Part shown: positions 9,846 through 19,484 of the stretch, piece after piece
Position numbering within the stretch: position 1 is the first letter of the stretch
Layout of the letters: the number at the start of each line of letters is the position of its first letter
Origin: an uncultured Paraburkholderia sp.
GTDB taxonomy: Bacteria; Pseudomonadota; Gammaproteobacteria; Burkholderiales; Burkholderiaceae
Direction: 5' to 3'
Assembly (NCBI GenBank): GCA_940746715.1
Contig: CALNWN010000010.1
Coordinates: 62,001-126,000 of the forward strand
DNA length: 64,000 bases
Notes under the pieces: generated by a model
The model's input: only the letters and a program-made list of their open reading frames with translations
The model's database searches: none
What the model was told of the DNA's origin: nothing
Position numbers and translations under genes: made by a program

Positions 9846-10175
9846 TTAATCGGGTGTCGGCGTCCACGGAAACTTACTTAGTTCGCCGAAATGGTGAACC
9901 ACGTGCAGCGCACGATTGAAGGTCAATTTGCGGTTGCCGTAAGTGGAGCGGTAATAGTCGAAAAAGGCGTCGTCGCCGAGAAACTTGTCCAGCAGTTCTT
10001 TGATGCGGTTCAAGCGCGTCCTGTTTTCTTCTTCCGCTTCTTGCGCATGCAGCGTCAACGCGAAGAGGTGCAGGGCATTGAGGGATACGTCGATGTGGTG
10101 CGACACGAACTGCTCTTCTATCCGCCTGACAGTGTCAATGGTGTGTTCGCTAACCTCGAATTCGACCCGCGCCAT
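9846..10175 (-). CDS. Hypothetical protein
   Basis: A 109-aa protein starting at ATG 10175 (MARVEFEVSEHTIDTVRRI), preceded by GGGAGATTGATC. It is charged and helical, with a central coiled-coil-like segment (QEAEEENRTRLNRIKELLDKF cut by polar residues). It has no membrane segment and no recognised motif. It is probably the first gene of a two-gene operon with the membrane protein downstream. Confidence 0.7.
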   Translation of the reverse strand: MARVEFEVSEHTIDTVRRIEEQFVSHHIDVSLNALHLFALTLHAQEAEEENRTRLNRIKELLDKFLGDDAFFDYYRSTYGNRKLTFNRALHVVHHFGELSKFPWTPTPD

Positions 10176-10465
10176 GATCAATCTCCCGGAAGGCCACACA
10201 TCTGCGCAATTAGGCGCGAAAAATGTGTTGCCGACTGTGCGCTAGCGCACAGTCGGATTGATGCGGCATGTGCGTGGGGATAAAACGACGCCTGGTGAAG
10301 GAAGTGTGCCGTCGCGGTGGCCTCCGAAAGGCCGAATTCGAATTAACGTCTGCCTCGCGTTCAACGAATGCAATTTGCGGCGCTGTTAGGCGTTTTCGAT
10401 CAGCCACCGCCTCGCGCTCCGCCATAAAATATCCTCGCGTCCAACAGCGTTGGACAGGAGGCGCC

Positions 10466-11009
10466 ATGAAAACCCGCACATGGTTTATCGTCGCAACATT
10501 CGCGCGGCTCATTGCCCTCGCGGTGCTCTTCGTCCCTTTAGCAGCGGCTTCAATTCGACACACGCATCGTTTCGGCCACGTCGATACGACGCCCTCCTCC
10601 GGTCGTGCTCGATTACGTCACGACGCCAGCTCACTGGCCGGACTGGCACCCGTCTTCACTGGCGGTCAGCGGCACAGTGGACCATCCGCTCGATGTGGAC
10701 GAGCAGGTGACAGAGGAATTCAGCGTGGCCGGCCGACGCGGGCAGGTTGTATGGACCGTCGCTAAACGCGTGCGCCCAAGCCAATGGGTCATAGCAGGAA
10801 AGATTGATGGCAGAGCCGCAGGGACGGTCAGTTATTCTCTGAGCCCGACCGTCGACGGGACCCGGTTCGAACGCGAGTTCACTTATCGCGCGCCGTCGTT
10901 GTGGTTCGCTGTATTGAACTGGGCGGTGCTGCGCGGGCGGATTCAATCGGAATCGGACACGGCAGTCTTGCGACTGAAGGGCCGTCTGGAAGACTCATCG
11001 CAGCAGTAG
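10466..11009 (+). pseudogene. SRPBCC-family (polyketide-cyclase-like) protein, frameshifted
   Basis: The ATG at 10466 follows GACAGGAGGCG. The first ~35 residues (MKTRTWFIVATFARLIALAV...) form a membrane anchor or signal segment. Near 10570 the frame changes. The rest (RRPPVVLDYVTTPAHWPDWHP...LEDSSQQ) is in another frame and matches the ligand-binding START-like SRPBCC fold (WPDWHPSSL, RFEREFTYRAPS). The shift is either +1 or -2 nt. No partner genes are apparent. Confidence 0.7.
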
Positions 11010-11200
11010 CCAAATCTAGGCAGTCGCCACACCGCCACACCAATATGCCCTTCAGAATCCGGCCTCTTTGGCCGTTTACACGAGTTCCGAGGCAACTGCC
11101 GACTCACCCGCCGCAAGCAGCGGCGCCTGTTCTGTCCTGCACTCCACGGACCTTCCGGAATCAGCGGATGCAGGGCCAGGATACACAGGAACTCGTCACC

Positions 11201-12907
11201 ATGAAATGGTTTGCCAGCCTTAAGCTGAATCAGAAACTCGTCGGCGCATTGTTGTTTTCGGCCTTCGTCACCGCCGTTGTCGGCAGCGTCGGCGCAGTCA
11301 AGGTGCGCGAACTCGCGACGATGCAAACGGCCATGTACGACAGCGAAGTCGTGCCCATCCGGCAGATCGGCACCGCTGCGTGGCAGGCTGCGGCGCACTA
11401 TCGGCGGCTCTACGATTACGTCGTGAAAACCGACCCCAAGGGTCGCGAAGAGACGCTCACGTTCAACAAGAGCGGCGAGGCGGCAATCGTCACCGCTTCG
11501 ACTACGAGCGCACGCATCAATTCGACGATCGGCAAAAGCAGTTACTGACCGACTTCGACGCCACGTGGCCGGTCTATCTCGCGTCGGTGCAAAAAGTCGA
11601 GGAGCTCGCGCGGCAGGGCGACCAGAATGCCGCGCTTGCCGAGATGCGCGAGAACACCGACGGGCTGCATGTGAAGATCCGCAAGATCCTGATCGAGTTT
11701 TGCGCGGTCGTGGGCGTCGGCATTGCGCTTGCCATGGGTCTTGCGGTCACGCACTCGATCGTGCGGGGAGATCGGCGGCGAACCCGCGAAGGTCGCAAGC
11801 CTCGTCGAGCAGATCGCCGAAGGCGACCTTCAAACGCCGATCAACACCAGCACGGTCGGCGGCAACAGCATGCTGCACGCCGTCGCGCTCATGCAGCGCC
11901 ATCTGGACACTGCAATTGGCTCGATTCGCACGGGCACGGAAATGGTGACGGTGGCCTCGCGGGAAATCGCGGCGGGCAACATCGACCTGTCCTCGCGCAC
12001 AGAACAACAGGCGGCTTCGCTCGAGGAAACCGCGTCGAGCATGACGCAACTCACCGAGACCGTCAAACAGAACGCCGACAATGCCCGCCAGGCAAACGCC
12101 CTCGCGACGCGAGCGACCGACATCGCCGATGCCGGCAACGACGCGGTGCACGGAATGGTGGATACGATCGGCCAGATCAGCAGCAGCTCGAGCAAGATTT
12201 CCGATATCACGGGCACGATCGAAGGCATCGCGTTCCAGACCAATATTCTCGCGTTGAATGCCGCCGTCGAAGCGGCCCGCGCCGGCGAACAGGGCCGCGG
12301 CTTTGCTGTGGTCGCGAGCGAGGTTCGCAGCCTCGCGCAACGTTCGGCATCGGCGGCGAAGGAGATCAAGGAGCTGATCGGCTCGTCGGTCGCCATGATT
12401 CAGGACGGCGCGAAGCAGGCCACGGAAGTCGGCGCGACGATGGACGAAGTCAAGCAGGCAATCAAGCAGGTGTCGGACATCGTCGGCGAAATTGCCGCGG
12501 CTTCCGAGGAGCAAAGCCGTGGCATCGAACAGGTGAATCGCGCCGTCGTGCAGATGGAGGCGGTGACGCAGCAGAACGCCGCGCTCGTCGAGGAGGCAGC
12601 CGCCGCAGCGCAGTCGCTCGAAGAGCAGGCCGTCAAACTGAATGGCGCGATGTCGATCTTCCGCGTCGCGGGCGCTCAGCCCGGCTCAACGCGCGCCGTG
12701 GCGCCGCGCGCCCGTGCCGCTGCGGCACCGGCTGTCAGAAAGACGCCGGCGAGCCGTCCTGTCGCGCTGCGGCCAAGCGGATCGTCTGCTGCGAGTGAGC
12801 CGGCTGGGCCTCGCAAGAATGAGCCGGTAGCAGCGGCCGTCGCCATGCCCGCGGTCGCTGAGAAGCCGTCCGCCAAAGCGTCCGATTCGGATTGGGAGAC
12901 CTTCTAG
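11201..12907 (+). pseudogene. Methyl-accepting chemotaxis protein, two frameshifts
   Basis: The start at 11201 (MKWFASLKLNQKLVGALLF) gives TM1 and the beginning of a four-helix-bundle sensor. The frame is lost near 11525 and again near 11767, where one extra G in GGGG precedes IGGEPAKVASLVEQIAEGD. The signalling domain is complete (NILALNAAVEAARAGEQGRG), and the C-terminus ends in DWETF, the xWxxF tether for CheR/CheB. Sequence between HVKIR and ILIEF also looks shortened compared with related receptors, suggesting an internal deletion. It is likely non-functional. Confidence 0.85.
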
Positions 12908-12919
12908 CCCGCAGGAGCG

Positions 12920-13368
12920 TCACCACGGCGCCCTGCTTTCGCTCCTGCCGAACCGCACGACGCGCGCTTCGGCTTTATCTACGGCACACACGGGCGCGCC
13001 AAGCAACTGCCGCTCATGCAAATCGAGAATGGCGATAATGGGGAAACAGTCGGCGGTTTCAATTATCCAGACATCGCGACTCGCGCCGCGAGCCGCGGCA
13101 TCGAGAATACGCTCGGCGTCGAGATAAGCCTCGCGTTCCACCGCACCAAAACCCGCCTCCTGAAGATACCAAGCGAGATAAAGCACCTTAACGAGTTTAG
13201 CCAGCAATTCGCCGTTACCCTTGCCCGCTTTAAAGGCGGCCAATGCCAGATGCCAGCCGAGCGACTGCTCGCGCACGTACGCGGCCGTGTGCGGCAACAG
13301 CTGCGCTTTGCCAAGCGGTATTCTGCGCGCCTGATTTCCCGATGGCCTTTTTTCCGATTCTGCGACAT
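12920..13368 (-). pseudogene. Hypothetical Burkholderia-type regulator-like protein, 5' frameshifts
   Basis: The main part (LLPHTAAYVREQSLGWHLALAA to GRSESRAPW) is open from about 13310 to 12920. A plausible start (MSQNRKKGHREIRR) lies in a different frame at 13368, so one or two indels in the A/G-rich run near 13340-13350 separate them. The helical core resembles proteins often labelled Fis-family regulators in Burkholderia, but no clear HTH is visible, so I do not assign a role. It is convergent with the chemoreceptor gene. Confidence 0.5.
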
Positions 13369-13750
13369 GGATTGATTTTATGTTCTTGACCGCTATTTTT
13401 TAGTTTCAGCATCGTAATGCATTGGAATGGTAAATCAATCGCGGCGCGCGAGTTTTAACGCAATTAATCAATATGCCTTGGGCATATGGCTTTCAAGTTG
13501 GCTTTTTTATGTCGGTTCGTGCCTCAATGCCGAGATAAATTCGACTCGCGGAAATCCGAATCTATTAAGCAGATTTGCGTGGGCCGCCCAAGCGTTTCCA
13601 ATCAGAAAAGCTGCTTGCCTAGCCCCGCTGCTGCCTGAGTCAAGGCGTCTCGCGCGAGCGTCGCGCCGCCAGGCTTGCCGCGCGACTCCGAATGTTATTA
13701 TCGGAAACACTGAATACACCCGCCGTCAGTCGCAACCAGCGCAGCAGCTT
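13369..13750 (+). other. Intergenic region, no gene recognised
   Basis: 382 bp, more AT-rich than the flanks (TTTTTAGTTTCAGCATCG, CGCAATTAATCAATATG). It probably carries the promoter of the XRE regulator at 13751. One frame is open in phase with that gene, but it encodes no plausible domain. Confidence 0.4.
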
Positions 13751-14383
13751 ATGGACACCAATACCACCAAGCCCGCCGAACCTTCCACCACCGACCTCGG
13801 TCGGCGCGTGCGCGCCGCCCGTCAGTCGCAGGCCCTGACGCTCGAAACCGCGAGCCGCCTGTGCGGCGTGTCGCGCTCGACGCTGTCCAAGGTCGAAAAC
13901 GGCCTCATGTCCCCCACTTTCGACGTGCTGCAGAAAATCGTCCTCGGTCTGGAGATCGAAATTGGCGAGTTGTTCGGCTCGACGCCCAAGGTCAGCGCGA
14001 GCGGACGCCGCGCGTTGACGCGCAAAGGCGAGGGCCAGCGCCACGCCTATCGCGGCTATCAAATGGAATTGCTCGCCACCGAACTCGCGCACAAGGCGAT
14101 GCTGCCGTTTCGCATCCGCATTTCAGCGCATACGCTCGACGCCTTCGACGACTGGGGCCGTCACGAAGGCGAAGAATTCCTCTATGTGATCAGCGGCAGC
14201 GTGTGCCTGTATTCCGAGCTGTACGCACCTACGCATCTGAATGCCGGCGACAGTCTCTACTTCGATAGCCGCACGGGCCACGCCGCGGTTTCGACAAGTG
14301 AAGAGGATGCCGAAGCATTATGGATGGCGACGAGCGCGGACCTCCCGCAAGCGCCCGCTATCAGCGAATCGTCGAAGACATAG
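13751..14383 (+). CDS. XRE-family transcriptional regulator with cupin sensor domain
   Basis: A 210-aa protein with an N-terminal HTH_XRE (residues ~15-70: LGRRVRAARQSQALTLETAS, GVSRSTLSKVENGLMSPT) and a C-terminal cupin barrel (HEGEEFLYVISGS, LNAGDSLYFDSRTGHAAVS). Such HTH-cupin repressors bind a small metabolite and commonly control an adjacent catabolic gene. The convergent neighbour is an HPPD-family dioxygenase 15 bp away. The start at 13751 was chosen because the HTH begins shortly after. It appears intact. Confidence 0.85.
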   Translation: MDTNTTKPAEPSTTDLGRRVRAARQSQALTLETASRLCGVSRSTLSKVENGLMSPTFDVLQKIVLGLEIEIGELFGSTPKVSASGRRALTRKGEGQRHAYRGYQMELLATELAHKAMLPFRIRISAHTLDAFDDWGRHEGEEFLYVISGSVCLYSELYAPTHLNAGDSLYFDSRTGHAAVSTSEEDAEALWMATSADLPQAPAISESSKT

Positions 14384-14398
14384 CGCGAATTCTGCGCG

Positions 14399-15508
14399 TC
14401 ACGCGCGGGCCTGTGCAAGCGCGTTGAGATTGCCCTCGCCGAATCCATGGTGCCCCTGGCGTTGCACGATCTCGAAGAAAATCTCGCCGGCGCGGCGGCG
14501 CACGAAAGTCTGGAAGAACAATTGCGGCACGCCGTCGGGGCCGATCTCGCCATCCACGAGAACGTGACTGCGCTTCAGCCGCGCGACATCGAGGCCATGT
14601 CCCGGCAAACGCGCATCTAACTGCTCGTAGTAGCGCGGCGGCGGCTCGACGAATTCCACGCCGTTTGCGAGCAACTGCTCGACGCAGGCAAAGATATCGT
14701 CTGTTGCCAGCGCAATGTGCTGCACGCCCTCGCCCGGATGGTCCGGCAAGTACTCGTGCATCAGATCGGTCCAGCGCGTGCCCTCTTCATAAAGCGGAAT
14801 GCGGATCGCGCCGCACGGCGACACCATCACGCGCGATTCCGCCGACACGTGCCAGTTGGCGTGCAGTTCGTGGATCTCGCGGAAATTCAGCAGATCTCGA
14901 TAGAAGTCGAGCCACTCCTGCATGCGGCCTTGCCCGACCGTTTGCGTCAGATGATCCACGGCGACAAGGCCGGTGCCCGCGTGGCTCAGGTCGGCGTGCG
15001 CGGTGTCGATCTGTATGGGACGGAAGTCGATGTCGAAGATGGAGATGTCGCCGAGCCCGCCGCGCCCGCGCCAACGGTCGACAAAATAGATGTGCGAGTC
15101 GCCAATGCCCTGGATCGCCGGAATCAGCAATTCGCCGGCGCCGATCCGCTCGCCTTCGAACGCCCACGCGCCCAGTTCGATTGCGCGGTCGAAAGCGCGC
15201 TGGGCGTCGGCCACGCGAATGCCGATCGCGCAAATGCCGGCGCCGTATTCCTCGGCGTAGCGCGCAGCGAATGAATCAGACTCCGCGTTGATCAGGAAAT
15301 TCATTTCGCCCTGCCGGTAAAGCGTGACGTCCTTGCTGATGTGGCGCGCAATCGCCTTGAAGCCGAGCCGGGTGAAAGTGTCACCAAGCGCCTGCGGATC
15401 GTGCGAGGCGAATTCCACGAATTCGAGGCCGGCCGTGCCGAGCGGATTGTGCTCGGGCGCGGACACGGCGCGAAGCGCGGCCTCGGGTGTGGGCAAGTCG
15501 CTGGGCAT
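14399..15508 (-). CDS. 4-hydroxyphenylpyruvate dioxygenase family protein (two VOC domains)
   Basis: A 369-aa protein with all three expected non-haem iron ligand motifs: VDHLTQTV (His), GVQHIALATDD (His) and GEIFFEIVQRQGHHGFGEGN (Glu). HPPD converts 4-hydroxyphenylpyruvate to homogentisate. The neighbouring pca genes make an alternative role as the HPPD-like partner of 3-dehydroshikimate-to-protocatechuate metabolism conceivable. The start at 15508 is supported by AAGGAGATT. No lesion is seen. Confidence 0.82.
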   Translation of the reverse strand: MPSDLPTPEAALRAVSAPEHNPLGTAGLEFVEFASHDPQALGDTFTRLGFKAIARHISKDVTLYRQGEMNFLINAESDSFAARYAEEYGAGICAIGIRVADAQRAFDRAIELGAWAFEGERIGAGELLIPAIQGIGDSHIYFVDRWRGRGGLGDISIFDIDFRPIQIDTAHADLSHAGTGLVAVDHLTQTVGQGRMQEWLDFYRDLLNFREIHELHANWHVSAESRVMVSPCGAIRIPLYEEGTRWTDLMHEYLPDHPGEGVQHIALATDDIFACVEQLLANGVEFVEPPPRYYEQLDARLPGHGLDVARLKRSHVLVDGEIGPDGVPQLFFQTFVRRRAGEIFFEIVQRQGHHGFGEGNLNALAQARA

Positions 15509-15631
15509 GGCAATCTCCTTTACTGTCTTTCGAGGCTGGCTTTCGACGCTGTCTTCCGCGCTCTTTCACCTATCGCTGATCGCGGTGCGAATCGTGGTAC
15601 GAACGGCTCTGAACTCGCAGTGTGACACTGC

Positions 15632-15659
15632 CCGAGCGATGTGACGCAACGTCGCTCGG
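15632..15659. promoter_or_regulatory. Inverted repeat CCGAGCGA-N12-TCGCTCGG
   Basis: A perfect 8-bp dyad with a 12-nt spacer, 124-151 bp upstream of the HPPD-family start in an otherwise empty 305-bp gap (15509-15813). It could be an operator or an RNA hairpin after pcaQ; it has no T tract. Confidence 0.3.
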
Positions 15660-15813
15660 TCGGCGGCGGCTTATGCACCGTGTTTTTACACCGGCTCGCG
15701 CCCGCTTCGCAACTTCCTTTTGTACTGAATGGTTCACCACGGCGGCGTATCACGCGCTCGCGGGTGCTGCTCGCGGCTCGCTGCGCGCGAGTTCAAGCTA
15801 CGCGCTGAACCTG

Positions 15814-16812
15814 TCAGCTTGTCGGCGCCGTGCGGCGCACCCGCTTGCGCGGTACTTTGCTCGCCGGCACGCCGCCGCTCGCCGCCATCCTCAGTTGCGC
15901 GACTTCCCGCACGGCGTCGATAAACGCTCGCCCCACTGGCGAAGGCTGCGTGTCGGAGCGCCGGATCAGGCCGACCGGTTCGTCGGTGCCCGCAAACGGC
16001 AGCGGCAAGCGCACGAACATGCCGTGCGCGAGTTCGTATTCCACCGCGCTCAGCGGCACGAACCAGACGGCGTCGTTCTCGAGCGTCAACGCACGGCCCG
16101 TCGAAACCGACAATACTTCGACAAACGCGGACAACGGCAGCACGCCCCACGCGCTCAGCAGACTGTCCGCCGACTGCCGGATCAGCGTGCCGAACGGCGG
16201 CAACACCACCGGAAAATCCTGCAGCGCAGCGGACGGCAGGCCCGGCGCGGCATCGAGCGGATGCCCTGCCCGCACGACGGCAATCAACGGCTCGCTGAAT
16301 AACTGCTCGAAACTGAGGCCGACCATTCGCTCCGGATCGGCGAGCCGCCCGACCGCGAACTCGATCGTGCCTGCTTTCAGACGCTCGAGCAGTTCGGGAT
16401 TCGCGCCGGTTGCCAGACGCACGATCACGCGCGGCCACAGCAACCCGAAACGCTTGAGGACGGGCGGCATCAGCGCGCCGGCGACGGTCGGCAGAATGCC
16501 GACTTCGAGCGTGGCCGCAGCCGCGCCTTCGGCGCGCGCGAGCAGATCGACACCCTGGCGCAGCGCGCTCACGCAGGCGCTCGCGTGCGGCATGAAGAGT
16601 TGCCCCTCGCGCGTCGGCACCGCGCCGTGACGGCTGCGCTCGAACAGTTTCACGCCGAGCATGGCTTCGAGTTCGGCGACCGTTTTCGAGACGGCGGGTT
16701 GCGTAATCGACAGGCTGTCAGCCGCCCGCTGGACGCTCCCGAACTGGGCCACGGCCAGAAAGCATTGCAGATGACGGAATTTGACGCGGCTGTCCGCGAG
16801 ACTTCGTTGCAT
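15814..16812 (-). CDS. pcaQ: LysR-family pca operon regulator PcaQ
   Basis: A 332-aa protein with an N-terminal winged HTH (FRHLQCFLAVAQFGSVQRAA, SITQPAVSKTVAELE) and a periplasmic-binding-like effector domain with PcaQ-typical PTVAGALMPPVLKRF and RALTLENDAVWFVPLSAVE segments. PcaQ activates protocatechuate genes with beta-carboxymuconate-type effectors. It is divergent from pcaH with 107 bp between starts. The C-terminus is basic (KVPRKRVRRTAPTS). It is intact, although its targets pcaHG are destroyed. Confidence 0.88.
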   Translation of the reverse strand: MQRSLADSRVKFRHLQCFLAVAQFGSVQRAADSLSITQPAVSKTVAELEAMLGVKLFERSRHGAVPTREGQLFMPHASACVSALRQGVDLLARAEGAAAATLEVGILPTVAGALMPPVLKRFGLLWPRVIVRLATGANPELLERLKAGTIEFAVGRLADPERMVGLSFEQLFSEPLIAVVRAGHPLDAAPGLPSAALQDFPVVLPPFGTLIRQSADSLLSAWGVLPLSAFVEVLSVSTGRALTLENDAVWFVPLSAVEYELAHGMFVRLPLPFAGTDEPVGLIRRSDTQPSPVGRAFIDAVREVAQLRMAASGGVPASKVPRKRVRRTAPTS

Positions 16813-16852
16813 AACTACAGGTTATACGAAAAGCGCTAAAACGTCATTTTTC

Positions 16853-16868
16853 ATAACCGTACAGTTTG
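16853..16868. promoter_or_regulatory. Candidate PcaQ box
   Basis: ATAACC-GTAC-AGTTTG resembles the rhizobial PcaQ site ATAACC-N4-GGTTAA, with a perfect left half and 4 of 6 in the right half. It lies 52-67 bp before pcaH. A second dyad, ATAAC-N5-GTTAT, at 16811-16825 overlaps the pcaQ start codon, as expected for autoregulation. Confidence 0.45.
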
Positions 16869-16919
16869 GATAAAGTGATTCCACAACGCCGTATCTCACA
16901 ATCCCCGAAGGAGACGCTG

Positions 16920-17522
16920 ATGGACGATTCCTTTTTGAGCGCGCGCGATTTCGCGTCGCACCCCGAGTACATCTATCCCAGCTACGGTTCGTCGGTGAAA
17001 CGCGGCCCGACCCGCCCGCTGATTCCGCTGAAGGAAAGGCTGCGCGACCAGCGCGTGCCCGTCTACGGGGCGGAAGACCTCGGCGCGCTCGACAACGATC
17101 TGACACGCAACGCCGTGCGCAACGGCGAGCCGCTTGGCGAACGCATCATCGTGACGGGCCGTGTGCTCGACGAAGGCGGCCGCCCGGTGCGCAACACGCT
17201 CGTCGAAATCTGGCAGGCCAACGCGGCGGGCCACTATGTGCACAAGGTCGATCAGCACGACGCGCCGCTCGATCCGAACTTCCTCGGCGCGGGCCGCTGC
17301 TCGCTGTTCGGCGAGCACTTCGGCTCGCGCCTCGTCACGCAAATGTATTTCCCAGGCGACCCGCTGCTCGCGTTCGATCCGATCTTTCAGGGCACACCCG
17401 AGCACGCGCGTGACCGTCTGATCGCGAACTTCTCGCTCGACACCACGCAAGAGGCCTACGCGCTCGGCTACGACTTCGACATCGTGCTGCGCGGCCGCAA
17501 CGAAACTCCGATGGAGCGCTAA
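16920..17522 (+). pseudogene. pcaH: Protocatechuate 3,4-dioxygenase beta subunit, catalytic segment deleted in frame
   Basis: PcaH carries the catalytic Fe(III) that opens protocatechuate. The start at 16920 follows CGAAGGAGACG. The 200-aa product has the normal N-terminus (EYIYPSYGSSVKRGPTRPLI, LVEIWQANAAGHYVHKVDQH) and C-terminus (GSRLVTQMYFPGDPLLAFDP). At residue 127, GAGRC joins directly to SLFGEHFG. About 34-36 residues normally in between (the family's DxDGxYxF, KPGxYPW and PNHIHFS segments) are absent, removing both Tyr and both His iron ligands. The frame is kept, so a stable but inactive protein could be made. Confidence 0.9.
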
Positions 17523-17525
17523 GCC

Positions 17526-17878
17526 ATGACCACTCTCAAGCAAACGCCCTCCCAGACGGTCGGACCGCACTTCGCGTACGGCCTGTGCCCGCAGCAATAC
17601 GACTTCGACTTCAAGAGCCTGTTCACGCCGGTTCTGGCGGACCGCGAGGCCGCCGGCGAACACATCACGGTGGTCGGCCAGGTGTTCGACGGCGACGGCA
17701 ACGCGATCGGCGACGCCATGCTCGAAGTGTCGCAAGTGGACGCGAACGGCCGCTATCCGGAGTCGCGCGAAGAAATCCTGAAGACCGGCTTTCGCGGCTT
17801 TGCGCGGATGGGCACGGGCTGTATCGCTTCGACATCCACATGCAGGGCGACAAGGAAACGGTATTTTTCGACCTGTAA
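17526..17878 (+). pseudogene. pcaG: Protocatechuate 3,4-dioxygenase alpha subunit, internal deletion with frameshift
   Basis: The start at 17526 follows the pcaH stop by 3 nt. The N-terminal ~98 residues are normal (TVGPHFAYGLCPQQYDFDFK, HITVVGQVFDGDGNAIGDAM, GFARMGTG). The last ~18 residues (YRFDIHMQGDKETVFFDL, stop 17876-17878) follow at once in another frame. About 75-85 middle residues are gone. Together with the pcaH deletion this abolishes the dioxygenase. Confidence 0.88.
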
Positions 17879-17964
17879 CGCGGATTCCCTATACTTTCAT
17901 TCAGCTTTCACCTGCACTGAAAGCGATCCGTCCTGCGACTGGGTCGCGAAACTCCGAGTAGTTA

Positions 17965-17989
17965 AGCCCGCCTTGCGCGGGCTTTTTTT
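17965..17989 (+). terminator. Rho-independent terminator after pcaHG
   Basis: AGCCCGC-N4-GCGGGCT stem followed by seven T residues, 87 bp after the pcaG stop. Confidence 0.85.
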
Positions 17990-18014
17990 CGCGCCTGCTT
18001 AAGACCGCCGCGCT

Positions 18015-18663
18015 TCACTGTAACGAGCAACGCAGCCAGCGGCGGATTCTGATCACGTCCGCAATATCGTCTCGCGGACCCGGCGCGCCCAGCACGACAA
18101 TGTCGATGGGTCCGCCGTGCACCATCATTCTGACGACCACGCAGTGCCCCGCTTCATTGATAAAGCTGGTTTTCTGCAACACGATTGACCGGTCGCCGCC
18201 TCTCACGAGCGCATTGGAGTTGTGATAGCTCAGGCTCGCGCGCGGGCCGCCTGGAAATACCATTTGATCGCGGTCGGTCGAATAGGCGCGAATCAGCGGG
18301 TAGCGGCTCGCGTGCGATGCGCGCGGCCTGGCGGCGCGATTTGGGCGCGAGTTTGCTTGCGTGCAGCGAATGCTCATGGTGGACGCCGTGCCTGCGCTTG
18401 TGCGCGACGCGCTGCCGCGCCTTGCGCGCAGCGGCTTTTTTCGCTTTGCCGCCGTTTTGCGCTTCCACGCTCAGCGTATGTCGCGCTGGCCGCGCTACTT
18501 GACGGTTCACGCTCACCGACGCATGCCGGACCGGCTCGTGTGTCGCGCCGAACGTCCAGCCGACGTTCAGCCACAACAGGCCGATCACGGCGACATAACG
18601 AAGCCAGGCAGCGGAATGAAAATCAGGGAATGACGATGAAGGAGTGGGTCGACGGTCCCGCAT
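18015..18663 (-). pseudogene. pbpG: D-alanyl-D-alanine endopeptidase (PBP7/PbpG-like), catalytic core deleted
   Basis: The 5' part encodes an N-terminal membrane/signal segment (WLRYVAVIGLLWLNVGWTFG) and a basic Lys/Arg/Ala-rich linker. The 3' part, in another frame, is the C-terminus of a peptidase S11 enzyme (YPLIRAYSTDRDQMVFPG, NSNALVRGG, KTSFINEAGHCVVVRM, IRRWL). The roughly 150 residues between them, which hold the SxxK nucleophile and SxN motifs, are missing. The KTG box reads KTS. The enzyme normally cuts peptidoglycan cross-links in the periplasm. The upstream start (18663) is uncertain because no ribosome site is visible. Confidence 0.78.
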
Positions 18664-18736
18664 GCAGCATACAGTTCTGTGCCGCGCGCCCATCGTGGAG
18701 AAAAGAAAGAGCGCGCCGCAGTTGTTCCGCTTGCGC

Positions 18737-19003
18737 TCAGCAGCGGAAGTGGTCGATGTTCTGTCCCGCGTAAATGGCGCGCGCGAGCCAGTCCGGCTTG
18801 TCGCCATGTCCGTCCCACGTATTGCCGAACGCGTCGCGATACATGACTGCGCGCTTCGCGTTGGCGTCTGCCTCGATCGACTCGGCGAGCGCTTCAATCG
18901 TGATGCCATATTCGTCCATGCGACGGCGTATCCACACGACGAGGCGTTCACGCGCATTTCCGTCTAGGTCGAACAGCCGTTGTTGTTCTTCTCGCTCTTT
19001 CAT
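18737..19003 (-). CDS. H-NS-like nucleoid-associated protein
   Basis: An 88-aa protein with an N-terminal helical part (RERLVVWIRRRMDEYGITIE) and a C-terminal YRDAFGNTWDGHGDKPDWLA motif, the form of the H-NS DNA-binding loop common in Burkholderia (YRxxxGNTWxGxGxxPxWL). It probably binds AT-rich DNA as an oligomer. The oligomerisation region is short compared with E. coli H-NS. The start at 19003 lacks a strong Shine-Dalgarno. Confidence 0.72.
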   Translation of the reverse strand: MKEREEQQRLFDLDGNARERLVVWIRRRMDEYGITIEALAESIEADANAKRAVMYRDAFGNTWDGHGDKPDWLARAIYAGQNIDHFRC

Positions 19004-19484
19004 GAGTACCGATATCGCAGCTAATAATGCTCGCAGTGGAAATAAAAAGGGCTTAGCTAAAAGAACGCGAAGCCTGTGCGCTATTCATGCATGATTGACA
19101 TGCACTGCAGGCAAGCGAAACTTGCAACGCCTCTCCGGATGCGCAAAAATCGCATCTGGAAATCATGCACATAAAATCCAAGATTTGGGGAATTCGCCGC
19201 AATTGCTCGACCCGCGCCCGCGCGCCCCGGTGTCCCAAAGCAGCTTCAGCGTATGGAAGGCGATTCTAGCATTCAAATAATTTTGCTTGCAGCCAGCGTG
19301 GACGTCCTTGTATTCAGTAGGGCTTCTTATTGGTTGTTGCATTATGTATGCGTATCGTCGACGTGAAAGCGATGCAGTAAAGCAGAGAGCATCAGCCCAG
19401 CGTCCGTGCTATGTTTCGACGACGCTGCGCATTCAAAGCCACGCACAGGAAAACGTACGAAAACTCGGGAAGGGAGACATCGCC
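19004..19484 (+). other. Intergenic region with an inverted repeat, no gene recognised
   Basis: 481 bp between the divergent H-NS-like and LysE genes, with AT-rich stretches near 19020-19060. TGCATG-N5-CATGCA at 19088-19104 is a candidate operator 85 bp upstream of the H-NS-like start. No convincing coding sequence is seen. Confidence 0.4.
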
